Position numbers and translations under genes: made by a program. A DNA stretch of 64,000 nt from Streptomyces longhuiensis (GTDB lineage: Bacteria; Actinomycetota; Actinomycetes; Streptomycetales; Streptomycetaceae): NCBI RefSeq assembly GCF_020616555.1, contig NZ_CP085173.1:8634001-8698000 (forward strand), in the 5' to 3' direction. The number at the start of each line of letters is the position of its first letter. The stretch's first letter is position 1. Below the pieces are notes generated by a model, which was given only the letters and a program-made list of their open reading frames with translations, ran no database searches and was not told the DNA's origin. This document shows positions 31,904 to 40,137 of the stretch, in pieces.

Positions 31904-34159
31904 TCAGCGCCGGCGCCCCGCGACCGGCACATCGAGCGGCCGGGCGAGACCCACGACTCCCTCGTCGAGTCGCTGGAGATGCCGCAGCACGCGGAAGGTG
32001 ACCGTGCCCGAGCGCAGCGCTCCGGGCCCGTCCGCCTCCAGCATCGAGGCGATGCTCGCGCCCGCCTGGACCTCCCCGCCGGTCTTCTCGTCCCGCACAT
32101 GCGCGTCGATCACGCCGATGTTGTGCGCGATACGCACCCCGGCCCGCTCGAGCCGCGGATCCGCCGCGATGGTCTTGCTGTACGGCACCAGTTCGGCCGT
32201 CGCCGCCAGCGACCGGGCGTGATAGGCGCAGGTCTCCAGGAGCGCCACCAGATAGCGGGCCGTCTGCCGCCGCACGCGGAGCGGCGTGATCGGATGCGTC
32301 AGCGGCTTCGTTGAGGCGCGCAGATCGTCGAGGGCCGTGTCCAGATCCCGCGCCTTGTCGAGCAGATCGACCGCGGGTCCACCGCTGAGCTGCTCCACGG
32401 CCGCCGACACGACGTCCCCGAGCCTGACCAGGACCGTGCTGAGCAGTTCGTCGGTACGGCGGTCCGTGTGCACCGGCAGCACGAGCACCGCGGCGACGAT
32501 GCCGCACGCGGCGCCGAGCGCCGTCTCCTCGATCCGCAGGACCAGCACGTCCAGGCTGTAGGTGTTGAGCAGCGTGTAGAGCAGGCCCAGCATCGCGGTG
32601 ACGAAGAACGACATCAGGGCGTACGACAGCGGCGCGGTGAAGAACATCGCGAAGATGAAGACCAGGACGAGGGCGAACGCCGTCCAGGTGTGATTGCCGA
32701 CCACGCCCGCGAGCGCGACACCGGCGACCACGCCGAACACGGTGCCGAGGAGCCGGCGGTAGCCCTTGACGAGGATCTCGCCCGTGGACGCGGTGTTGAG
32801 GAAGACCACCCAGCACGTCAGGACCGCCCAGTACCAGCGCTGGCTGGACAGGAACTCGCCGCCGACGATGGCCAGCGACGACCCCACCGCGACCTGGAAC
32901 GCGGCCCGCGTCGTGGGCCGCTGGAGCCCGGTGCGGTCGTCCGCGTCGTCCTCGTCCTGCTCGGCGCCGGTGATCGCGAGGTCCTCGGCGTCGAGTTCCT
33001 CGCGGGAGCGCGTGGTCGCCGGGGTGTCGTCGGACTCGTCCTGCGGTCCGTCGAGGGCGACCCGAAGACCCATGACGGCGCGCGCCGCCTCACCGATGCC
33101 GCGGTAGACGTCCTGCACGGCGGCGGAGCCGCGCGGCAGGTTGTCCTCGTCGCGGTAGGCGAGCAGCCGGTTGCGTACGTGCGCGAGCGCCGTGCCGCGG
33201 GCTCCCGACACGGGGCGGGCGACGAGCAGGTGCAGGGCGTTGAGGTCGCGGCGCAGGGTCGCGGTCGCGTCGTCGTCGGCGTACAGGCGCTTCGACGGCT
33301 CCGGTACGGGCGCGTGCGGCAGGTGCAGGGTGAGGGTGTCGGCGCGTTCGGCGCTGCGGGCGTTGAGCAGCAGGACGCCGAGCCGTTCGGCCGCGATCTC
33401 GGCGTCGGCGACCCTGCGTTGCACGAGGGAGGCGGTGGCCGAGTCACGGGTGCCCTCCTCCAGGCGGCCCTGGATCATCAGCGCCGTCTCGTGCAGCCGT
33501 GCGGTGCCCCGCCGCAGGTCGTCGAGGACCTTCTCCAGCTGGTCGGGTTCGGCGTCGAGCAGTTCGGCCTGCGTGTCCACCAGCTGCGCGAGCCGCGCCC
33601 TGAACGCGTCGCGCAGCCGGCCGAGGACCCGCTCCGGTGTCTCGGGCACGACGGCGAAGCGCACGACCGCGCTGCACGCGAAGGCGATGGCCAGCGTCGC
33701 GAACAGCTGTGGCAGCGACGAGACCGTCGCGCTCACGAACAGGGAGACGAAGTAGATCTGAAAGCCGATCAGACCCAGCGCGGTGCCGCGGTCCCCGAAC
33801 CTGCGGCTGTAGACGGCCCCGAAGATCAGGGCGATGAAGAAGAGGTCACCCGCGATGACCTTGTTGTGCAGCAGCGCGGCGAGCGACACCGCCGTGAGCG
33901 CCACGGGCAGGCCGAGGGCGAGGGTGACCGCCTGGCCGCGTACGTCCTTCTCCCTGATCGCGAAGGTGGCCACCATCGCGGCCATGGCACCGGCGACCAT
34001 GTGCGTCACATCGGTGTGGAGCGCCGCGAGGACGGCCAGGGTGAGCCCGATCGCGCCGACCGTCCGCAATCCCGCCATCAGCCGCAGCAGCCCCGGATCG
34101 GATGCCACGAACCGGTCCCACGTGCCACCGATCCTCGTCAGCCGTGTCACTGCCCTCAC
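31904..34159 (-). CDS. FUSC-family inner membrane transporter
   Basis: This protein of about 751 residues is a FUSC/YccS/AaeB-type membrane protein. The layout is two blocks of about six membrane segments each (LRTVGAIGLTLAVLAALHT at the N-terminus and SLAIVGGEFLSSQRWYWAVL in the second half), each followed by a long cytoplasmic helical region rich in Arg and Asp. AaeB relatives export aromatic carboxylic acids and are often stress-linked. I chose the GTG at 34159 because GGAGAG lies nine bases upstream and the protein then starts close to the first membrane block; longer readings to 34327 have no ribosome binding site. It is alone and its substrate is unknown. Confidence 0.85.
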   Translation of the reverse strand: MRAVTRLTRIGGTWDRFVASDPGLLRLMAGLRTVGAIGLTLAVLAALHTDVTHMVAGAMAAMVATFAIREKDVRGQAVTLALGLPVALTAVSLAALLHNKVIAGDLFFIALIFGAVYSRRFGDRGTALGLIGFQIYFVSLFVSATVSSLPQLFATLAIAFACSAVVRFAVVPETPERVLGRLRDAFRARLAQLVDTQAELLDAEPDQLEKVLDDLRRGTARLHETALMIQGRLEEGTRDSATASLVQRRVADAEIAAERLGVLLLNARSAERADTLTLHLPHAPVPEPSKRLYADDDATATLRRDLNALHLLVARPVSGARGTALAHVRNRLLAYRDEDNLPRGSAAVQDVYRGIGEAARAVMGLRVALDGPQDESDDTPATTRSREELDAEDLAITGAEQDEDDADDRTGLQRPTTRAAFQVAVGSSLAIVGGEFLSSQRWYWAVLTCWVVFLNTASTGEILVKGYRRLLGTVFGVVAGVALAGVVGNHTWTAFALVLVFIFAMFFTAPLSYALMSFFVTAMLGLLYTLLNTYSLDVLVLRIEETALGAACGIVAAVLVLPVHTDRRTDELLSTVLVRLGDVVSAAVEQLSGGPAVDLLDKARDLDTALDDLRASTKPLTHPITPLRVRRQTARYLVALLETCAYHARSLAATAELVPYSKTIAADPRLERAGVRIAHNIGVIDAHVRDEKTGGEVQAGASIASMLEADGPGALRSGTVTFRVLRHLQRLDEGVVGLARPLDVPVAGRRR

Positions 34160-34343
34160 TCTGCCGCACTCTCCTGATCCAGCCATGATCCGCGGACGCC
34201 TCAGCATCCCATGCGCGTCAACTTCGGTCCGCGCCCGGTCGTGCGAGGTGGGAGGCGGTACGGGACCGTCGGCGGCAACGGTGTTCAGGGTGGTCAGGTG
34301 CCTTGAGATGTCCGCAGTTGTCGTCAAGTGTGGGCAAGTGTCG

Positions 34344-34991
34344 TCAGATCGGGAGGCCGATCAGGCCACGACCGCTCCGGGACGCCGCGGTCACCACCTC
34401 GCCCCAGTCGCGGACCAGCATGGCGAACTCCTCGAAGTTCGCTATCCATCTCCCGGGTCTCTCCGCGTGAACCGCGTACGGAGCGCGGAGGTCTTCGAGG
34501 AGGGGGGCGACAACGGCCCACGCGCGCGCCAGGTCCGTGACCTGCTCCGGTGTACGGACGATGAGCAGCCGAGGGCGCCACGGGTCCGGTTCGCAGGGGA
34601 AGAGTCCGGCAGCCGGCTCGTCCTCCGCGCTCGTGTCCGCGGCGGCGTCGTCGGGGCCCAGCCAGAACAGCCCTGCGAGGAACGCGTCGAGCGCCGCCCG
34701 CAGGTCGGGTTCGGCGAAGTCTCGGACGTCCTCCCACGCCTGGCCGGCCCAGAAGTGTGGCTTGAACGATCCGAGGGTCCGGAAGAACTCGTACAGGGCG
34801 CACCACGGCGTATCGGGCCGCCGCACCCAGCCGTGCTCGACCGGCGCCTCCGTGCCACCGCCACCGGAGTCACGGTCGTCGCAGTCGTCGTCCGGGTACG
34901 CGGCGTCCTCCAGCATTCCGAGGCGCTCCGCGGCAGGCGTCCGCGCGAGGTGGTCCCAGTCGACGACGAGAACGGTGATGTCCAGACCCAT
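34344..34991 (-). CDS. Hypothetical acidic protein
   Basis: I do not recognise this 215-residue protein. It begins MGLDITVLVVDWDHLARTPA, has a very acidic loop (DDDCDDRDSGGGGTE, about residues 34-48), and a Trp/Phe-rich middle (FFRTLGSFKPHFWAGQAWED). It has no signal peptide, membrane segment or known catalytic motif. It would be cytoplasmic. The C-terminal half ends in a helix (WGEVVTAASRSGRGLIGLP). The start ATG at 34991 has only a weak ribosome binding site. It lies between the FUSC gene and a GNAT gene on the same strand, 42 bp after the GNAT gene, so it may be cotranscribed with it. Confidence 0.65.
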   Translation of the reverse strand: MGLDITVLVVDWDHLARTPAAERLGMLEDAAYPDDDCDDRDSGGGGTEAPVEHGWVRRPDTPWCALYEFFRTLGSFKPHFWAGQAWEDVRDFAEPDLRAALDAFLAGLFWLGPDDAAADTSAEDEPAAGLFPCEPDPWRPRLLIVRTPEQVTDLARAWAVVAPLLEDLRAPYAVHAERPGRWIANFEEFAMLVRDWGEVVTAASRSGRGLIGLPI

Positions 34992-35033
34992 GGGGGAGAG
35001 GCTATAGATCGTCCGTGCGGGAGCGGCCGGGGC

Positions 35034-35597
35034 TCACCTCACGGGCCTGCGCACCCACACCTGCCTGTCGCTCGCCCCGGGTGCGTCGCCGGGGCCCGAT
35101 GTGCCGAGGTCCAGCCAGCCCCAGGAGCGCAGCAGCGCGGAGCCCGGCGCCTCGGGTGCGGCGGGGTCGGGCCGGGGCACCGCCGCGACGGTCAGGTCGG
35201 TGTCGTGGCGCGCGAGGAGCCGTGTCCGCAGGTCCGTCGCGACGCCGTGGCGCCGATGGGCGGGCAGCACCATCAGCTCGGCGAGGACGAAGGTCCGGCC
35301 GGACGCGGTGAGTTCCTCGAACTCGGTCGGCAGCTCACCCCGGAAGCCCGCCCACCAGTCACCGGTGCGGTCGGCCCGGTACCCGTAGAGGCAGCCGACG
35401 AGCCCGCCCGAGTCGGCCACCACCATGTCGAAGTCGGGCCGCTGACCGTGCTTCTCGAACCGGGTCAAGAACCCCTGCCGGTCGCGGTACTCGGCCCCCG
35501 CGGCCCCGTGGTACGCCGAGACGTACACGTCGGCGACGGCTTCCCGCTGCTGTTCCGCCTGCCACCGCGACAGCCGCCGCAAGTACACCTGAGCCAT
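35034..35597 (-). CDS. GNAT-family N-acetyltransferase
   Basis: This 187-residue protein has a GNAT acetyltransferase fold. The middle strand and acetyl-CoA pyrophosphate loop are visible as TFVLAELMVLPAHRRHGVAT followed by DLRTRLLARH. The C-terminal part (GSALLRSWGWLDLGTSG) contains the usual late strand. The N-terminus (MAQVYLRRLSRWQAEQQREA) and VADSGGLVGCLYGYRA cover the acceptor side. The ATG at 35597 has GGGAGG six bases upstream. The hypothetical gene at 34344 follows closely. The acceptor is unknown; the size and shape suggest a small-molecule or antibiotic-type acceptor rather than a ribosomal protein. Confidence 0.85.
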   Translation of the reverse strand: MAQVYLRRLSRWQAEQQREAVADVYVSAYHGAAGAEYRDRQGFLTRFEKHGQRPDFDMVVADSGGLVGCLYGYRADRTGDWWAGFRGELPTEFEELTASGRTFVLAELMVLPAHRRHGVATDLRTRLLARHDTDLTVAAVPRPDPAAPEAPGSALLRSWGWLDLGTSGPGDAPGASDRQVWVRRPVR

Positions 35598-35753
35598 ATG
35601 AGCCTCCCGTCAGGCCGCGGGACATGCCCGGGCTCAGCATGGTGACACTCACGGGCGACGAGGGGAACGGGGCGTCACGCCCTGCCGCGCGAACTCCCGC
35701 TGACCTCAGGGTACTTGGCGAGATGTGCGCTTGGAAGGTGCTGCCCCGCGGCG

Positions 35754-36893
35754 TCAGGAAAGGGACCGCACCGTCTGCCGCACCTGGGCCGCGACGGTGT
35801 CCGGCAGGGGTGCGTAGTGGATCCGGGCCAGCGCCTGCTGGCCCTCGTCGCTCGCGGTGTAGGTGAGGAAGGACTTGAGCGCCGGGAGTGTGGCGGCCCG
35901 GTTGCCCTTGTCGCACACGATCTCGTACGTGACCAGGACGATCGGGTACGCGCCCGCGGCCGAGTGACCGTAGCGGAACTTCAGCGACATGTCCTTGCCC
36001 TCGCCGGCGACGTGGGCCGCGGCGATTCCGGCGGACGCGGACTCCGGCGACGGGGCGACGGGATCCGCCCCGCCCGTGTCGATGCGGACGGTCGGTACGT
36101 GGCTGCTCGCCGCGAAGGAGAGCTCGAAGTAGCCGATCGACCCGTACGAGGAGTTGACCTCGGACACGACTCCGCTGGAGCCGTTCGCCGAGCCGCCGCC
36201 CCTGGCCTGCCAGGACTTCTCCGCCGCGTAGGGCCAGGCGGCCGGGGCGGCTCCGGCGAGGTAGGCCTGAAGGTTCTGCGTCGTGCCCGAGTCGTCCGAG
36301 CGGTGCACCGGGCGGATGCGGGTCGAGGGGAGTTCCGCGTCGGGGTTGAGCGCGCGGATCTGTGGGGCGTCCCAGGTGGTGATCCGGGTGTCGAAGATCC
36401 CGGCGAGGGTCGGGGCGTCGAGGACCAGGTCGTCGACGCCGGGCAGGTTGTAGCCGACCGCGATGGGGCCGCCCGCCATGGGCAGGTCGATGGCCCGGCC
36501 GCCGGCGCACGTCTGCTTCGACAGCTCGACCTCTTCGGGCTTCAGCGCGCTGTCCGAGCCGCCGAACGCGGTCGCGCCGCGCAGGAACTGGGCGGCGCCG
36601 GCGCCCGATCCGAGCGGGTTGTAGGCGATCTGGACGCCGGGGCAGGCGCGTTGGTACTGGTCGATCCAGTACTTCATCACGTTCTGCTGGGCCGTCGAAC
36701 CCGAGCCCGGCACCTGGCTCCTGCCTGCGCAGTCGATGTCGGCCACGGGGGAGGCGCCGGCCGAGGACGCGCGATCGGCGGCGGCACCCGGGCCGCCCGC
36801 CCCGCACCCCACGAGCAGGAGCGTGGCCGCGACGGCGGCCGCACCGGCCGGGACGCTCCGCCGGATCACACGTCTGGCACGGGCGCTCTGCAC
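35754..36893 (-). CDS. pstS: Phosphate-binding lipoprotein PstS of an ABC transporter
   Basis: This 379-residue lipoprotein binds inorganic phosphate outside the membrane and passes it to the PstCAB importer. A signal peptide ends in the lipobox LLVGC (Cys30). The mature part has the phosphate-pocket segments: PGSGSTAQQN, AFGGSDSALKPEE and HRSDDSGTTQNLQAYL. The GTG at 36893 follows AGGGGG. A PHO box lies 61-82 bp upstream, so PhoR-PhoP probably induces it under phosphate limitation. No pstC, pstA or pstB gene is next to it, and it ends close to unrelated genes, so it may be a second, stand-alone PstS. Confidence 0.92.
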   Translation of the reverse strand: MQSARARRVIRRSVPAGAAAVAATLLLVGCGAGGPGAAADRASSAGASPVADIDCAGRSQVPGSGSTAQQNVMKYWIDQYQRACPGVQIAYNPLGSGAGAAQFLRGATAFGGSDSALKPEEVELSKQTCAGGRAIDLPMAGGPIAVGYNLPGVDDLVLDAPTLAGIFDTRITTWDAPQIRALNPDAELPSTRIRPVHRSDDSGTTQNLQAYLAGAAPAAWPYAAEKSWQARGGGSANGSSGVVSEVNSSYGSIGYFELSFAASSHVPTVRIDTGGADPVAPSPESASAGIAAAHVAGEGKDMSLKFRYGHSAAGAYPIVLVTYEIVCDKGNRAATLPALKSFLTYTASDEGQQALARIHYAPLPDTVAAQVRQTVRSLS

Positions 36894-36953
36894 TGTCGTT
36901 CCCCCTGATGAAACCGCGATCGGAAGGACAAATGCTTACCGATCATGGCGGTC

Positions 36954-36975
36954 ACGGGGTGACGTGAGGGTGAAC
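36954..36975 (-). promoter_or_regulatory. PHO box (PhoP binding site) upstream of pstS
   Basis: On the minus strand two 11-base direct-repeat units read GTTCACCCTCA and CGTCACCCCGT, matching the streptomycete PhoP unit GTTCACC-N4. A further degenerate GACC follows. The position, 61 to 82 bp upstream of the pstS start, is typical for PhoP activation. Confidence 0.85.
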
Positions 36976-37006
36976 TCCAGGCGAAGCGCCACCGTACGAA
37001 GGGCGA

Positions 37007-37028
37007 GCGGGGCCCGAAGGGGCCCCGC
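37007..37028 (-). terminator. Terminator after the class II aldolase gene
   Basis: Perfect 9-bp arms GCGGGGCCC (37007-37015) and GGGCCCCGC (37020-37028) form a hairpin with a 4-base loop, 43 bp beyond the aldolase stop on the minus strand and before the PHO box of pstS. Confidence 0.85.
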
Positions 37029-37070
37029 CGTCCACTTCCGCTGTCGCTCGGTTCGGCGCTCGGCTCGTGC

Positions 37071-37859
37071 TCAGTCCTTGTAGTCCGGCGCGATCCGGTC
37101 GAGCAGGCGCAGCATCGCCGCCCATGCCAGGTCGTACGCGTCCTCGTCCTGGAAGTCCGAGTCGGCCTCCGCCTCGCCCGCGAGCTGCCGGGCGGTGTAC
37201 TCGCACACCTCCGGGGAGGGCACGGTGAGCGGGACGCCGCCGGCCTGCGCGGTGACCTGGATCTCGCAGGCCTTCTCCAGGTAGTACATGCGCAGGAACG
37301 CCTGGGCCGCGCTGTCGCCGACGGTGAGCAGGCCGTGGTTGCGCAGGATCAGCGCGGGGTGCCCGCCGATGTCGTCGACCAGGCGCTTCTGCTCGTCCAG
37401 GTTGAGCGCCACACCCTCGTAGTCGTGGTAGCCGACCCGGTTGTGGAACTCCATCGACATCTGGTTCAGCGGCAGAAGGCCGCCCTGCTGCGCGGCGACG
37501 GCGCAACCCGCCTTGGTGTGCGTGTGCAGGACGCAGTGGGCGTCCTCGCGGGCGGCGTGGATCGCGCTGTGGATGACGAAACCGGCCGGGTTGACCGGGT
37601 AGGGGGTCGGCTCGACCGGGTTGCCGGACAGGTCGATCTTGACCAGGTTGGAGGCGGTGATCTCCTCGAAGAGCAGCCCGTACGGGTTGATCAGGAAGTG
37701 GTGGTCCGGGCCCGGCAGGCGCAGCGAGATGTGCGTGAAGATCAGGTCGGTCATGCGGAAGTGGGCCACGAGCCGGTAGACGGCGGCGAGTTCGCGGCGC
37801 AGCCGCAGCTCGGTCTGCGCGGCGTCCTGATCGGCGGCGGGGGTCAGCAGGTCGGTCAC
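37071..37859 (-). CDS. Class II aldolase/adducin-family protein
   Basis: This 262-residue protein belongs to the zinc-dependent class II aldolase/adducin family, which includes fuculose-phosphate aldolase and ribulose-phosphate epimerase. Metal ligands are visible in CVLHTHTKAG (His-x-His) and ILRNHGLLTV, and TDLIFTHISLRLPGPDHHFL is the N-terminal family block. The GTG at 37859 overlaps the TGA of the upstream dehydrogenase gene as GTGA, so translation of the two is coupled. Together they probably act on the same hydroxy-acid or sugar-acid substrate: the dehydrogenase could produce a 2-keto acid and the aldolase cut or form a C-C bond. A hairpin ends the operon. Confidence 0.87.
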   Translation of the reverse strand: MTDLLTPAADQDAAQTELRLRRELAAVYRLVAHFRMTDLIFTHISLRLPGPDHHFLINPYGLLFEEITASNLVKIDLSGNPVEPTPYPVNPAGFVIHSAIHAAREDAHCVLHTHTKAGCAVAAQQGGLLPLNQMSMEFHNRVGYHDYEGVALNLDEQKRLVDDIGGHPALILRNHGLLTVGDSAAQAFLRMYYLEKACEIQVTAQAGGVPLTVPSPEVCEYTARQLAGEAEADSDFQDEDAYDLAWAAMLRLLDRIAPDYKD

Positions 37860-38836
37860 GAGACGGCTCCTTCGAGAGTCGGGTCGACCACGGGGGTGAG
37901 CGGGCGGCCGGTGCGGTGCCAGGCGATCACGTTCTCGGCGGGCGCGCACACGTATGCGCGCTGCGAGGCGTCGGACAGGAACGCGCTGTGCGGGGAGAGC
38001 TGGATGCGCGGGTGGGTGCGCAACGGGTCGTCGGCGGGCGGGGGTTCGACCGGGAACACGTCGAGTGCCGCCCCGGCGAGATGCCCGCTGTCCAGCGCCC
38101 GCAGGAGCGCGTCGGCGTCGACGAGTTCACCGCGCGAGACGTTCACGAGGAACGAGCCCGGCCGCATCCGGGCGAGCAGCGCCTCGTCCGCGAGACCGTG
38201 GGTCTGCGGGGTGAGCGGGGTGTGCAGGGACAGCACGTCGGCGCGGCTGACCAGTTCGTCGAGGCCGAGCCGGTCGACCTCGGGCGGCCAGCCGCCCGGG
38301 TCGGCGTGCGGGTCGAAGGCGGCCACGCGGCCGAAGACGGGCGCCGCCATCCGCGCCACGGCGCGCGCGATACGGCCGAACCCGACCAGGCCGAGCGTCA
38401 CCTCGCTCGCCCGGCGCGGCAGTTCGCCGAACTCCGTGTTCCAGCCGCCGCTGCGCACCGTGGCGTCGGCGTGCGGCAGGTAGCGTACGAGGGAGAGGGT
38501 GGCGGCGAGCGCGTGCACGGCGACGTCCTCGGTGGCCGCGTGCGGCAGGTTGCTCACCCACAGGCCGCGGCGGCGGGCCTCGGCGGTGTCCACCATGTCG
38601 TAGCCCGCGGACATCGTGGCCAGCATGCGCACGGTGGGCAGCCGGTCCAGGAGGGCCGCGTCCACGGGGGCGTAGCCGACGATCAGTGCCTCGGCGTCGT
38701 GCGCGGCCGCCGCGATCCTGGCGGGGTCGCGGCTCCCGACGACGCGGACCTCGAAGCCCGCGTCGCGCAGCAGGCGCTCGCCCGGCTCGACATCCAGCTC
38801 CTCGGGGTCGGTGAAGACCACCACGGGCTGACCCAT
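37856..38836 (-). CDS. D-2-hydroxyacid dehydrogenase
   Basis: This 326-residue NAD-dependent enzyme oxidises or reduces at C2 of a hydroxy acid. The Rossmann motif is GLVGFGRIARAVA in the middle, with catalytic Arg in NVSRGELVDADALL, Glu in FPVEPPP and His in SPHSAFLS. I chose the ATG at 38836 with GGGGAG upstream; a GTG at 38851 would add five residues. It is first in a two-gene unit with the class II aldolase gene, which starts inside its stop codon. It is divergent from a tandem-Lrp regulator with 225 bp between them. The exact substrate is unknown. Confidence 0.9.
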   Translation of the reverse strand: MGQPVVVFTDPEELDVEPGERLLRDAGFEVRVVGSRDPARIAAAAHDAEALIVGYAPVDAALLDRLPTVRMLATMSAGYDMVDTAEARRRGLWVSNLPHAATEDVAVHALAATLSLVRYLPHADATVRSGGWNTEFGELPRRASEVTLGLVGFGRIARAVARMAAPVFGRVAAFDPHADPGGWPPEVDRLGLDELVSRADVLSLHTPLTPQTHGLADEALLARMRPGSFLVNVSRGELVDADALLRALDSGHLAGAALDVFPVEPPPADDPLRTHPRIQLSPHSAFLSDASQRAYVCAPAENVIAWHRTGRPLTPVVDPTLEGAVS

Positions 38837-39061
38837 CTCAATTCTCCCCACGCCTGGAGCGACAAATTCAGGGCGACGAATGATTCGTCGGTCGCTTCGG
38901 TCTCGAAGTTACGTTTCGTCTTCCATAATTGTCCAGTCCGCATGAGACGGGCGTCCGTGACGGATGTCACGGGTGTCCGGCGCCCGCGTCGCCGTGGCAG
39001 ACAATGGGCGCCGACCCCGGGTGCGGCCGTACCCGGGCAGCCGAGCTGAGGGGAAGCCCCG

Positions 39062-39958
39062 GTGGACCTGGACCACATCGACCTCGCCGTCGTCCGCGAG
39101 CTGCAGGCGGACGGCCGTCTGACGTACGAGACGCTGGCCCAGCGGGTCGGTCTCTCCCGGCCCGCCACGCGGGCCCGCGTCCACCGGCTGCTCGAGGGTG
39201 GCGGTGTGCTCGTGGCGGCCGTCGTGCACCCCGCCGTCCGGGGCCTCACCGCGTCGGCGCATCTGTCGATCGGTGTCCGCGGTCCGGCCGGGCCCGTGGC
39301 GCGCGCCATCGCCGCCATGCCCGAGGCGCCGTTCGTCACGCTGACCGCCGGCGGCTACGCGGTCATGGCCGAGCTGCGCACGAAGGGGATCGCCGATCTG
39401 GACCGGGCGATCGAGCGCGTCCGCTGCCTGCCCGGCGTCGACGTCGTGGACCCGCTCATCTCCACCCGCCACCTCAAGGACCCGTATCTGCTCGCGGGCG
39501 AGCCGGCCGTCACGGAACTCGACGAGACCGACCAGCTCGTCCTGCGCGAGCTGGAGGCCGACGGCCGCCTCCCGTTCGCCGAGCTCGCCGAGCGGGTCGG
39601 CCTGTCGGCCGGAGCGGCCCGCGCGCGCACCCTGAGGCTCCTGGACGGCGGTGTCGCGAAGGTGCTCGCGCTGGTGCGCCCCGAACTTCTCGGCCTCGGC
39701 ATCCTGTGCGGCTTCGCGGTCCGCGTCGAGGGGGAGCGCGACGAGGTCGCGGCTCGCCTCGCGGATCGCGAACAGGTCTCCTTCCTGTCCTCCTGCATGG
39801 GGCGCGCGGACCTGGTCGGCACGATCACGGTGGAATCCCTCGCCGCGATCCGGACGGCCGTCGAGGACATGCGGGCCGTGAAAGGTGTGCGCACGGTGGA
39901 GAGCTGGGTGCACCTGGAACTGATCAAGGAGCGCTATGAGGATCCGGCCGCCGGATGA
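39062..39958 (+). CDS. Lrp/AsnC regulator with two fused copies of the whole protein
   Basis: This 298-residue protein contains two complete Lrp/AsnC units in tandem. Unit one is about residues 1-145 (helix-turn-helix DGRLTYETLAQRVGLSRPAT, then the RAM domain), and unit two about 152-292 (helix-turn-helix DGRLPFAELAERVGLSAGAA, RAM ending RTVESWVHLELIK). The halves are clearly alike yet diverged. A monomer would mimic a dimer and could bind asymmetric operators. The start is a GTG. It is divergent from the dehydrogenase/aldolase operon and lies ahead of the amidohydrolase/MHS transporter unit. Either could be its target. The RAM domains suggest an amino acid or keto acid ligand. Confidence 0.9.
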   Translation: MDLDHIDLAVVRELQADGRLTYETLAQRVGLSRPATRARVHRLLEGGGVLVAAVVHPAVRGLTASAHLSIGVRGPAGPVARAIAAMPEAPFVTLTAGGYAVMAELRTKGIADLDRAIERVRCLPGVDVVDPLISTRHLKDPYLLAGEPAVTELDETDQLVLRELEADGRLPFAELAERVGLSAGAARARTLRLLDGGVAKVLALVRPELLGLGILCGFAVRVEGERDEVAARLADREQVSFLSSCMGRADLVGTITVESLAAIRTAVEDMRAVKGVRTVESWVHLELIKERYEDPAAG

Positions 39959-39976
39959 GGCGCCGGTCAGATGATA

Positions 39977-40004
39977 CGTAAGTGATGACCCATTGGAACT
40001 TACG
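39977..40004. promoter_or_regulatory. 28-bp inverted repeat upstream of the second amidohydrolase
   Basis: Perfect 7-bp arms CGTAAGT (39977-39983) and ACTTACG (39998-40004) flank 14 bases in an AT-rich gap between the tandem Lrp gene and the amidohydrolase. The arm spacing of about two helical turns between centres fits binding by a dimeric or double-unit regulator such as the Lrp. Confidence 0.6.
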
Positions 40005-40137
40005 AAAAGTTTCTAAGCGATACATCTAGTCAAGTCAACGTCGGTTGCTTATCGTCCATGCGAACGAATCAGTCGCCGCGCCCTCTCTGTGCGCGGCGGC
40101 CCTCATGGTCTTCCCACGGTCGAAAGCAGGCCCCCTC

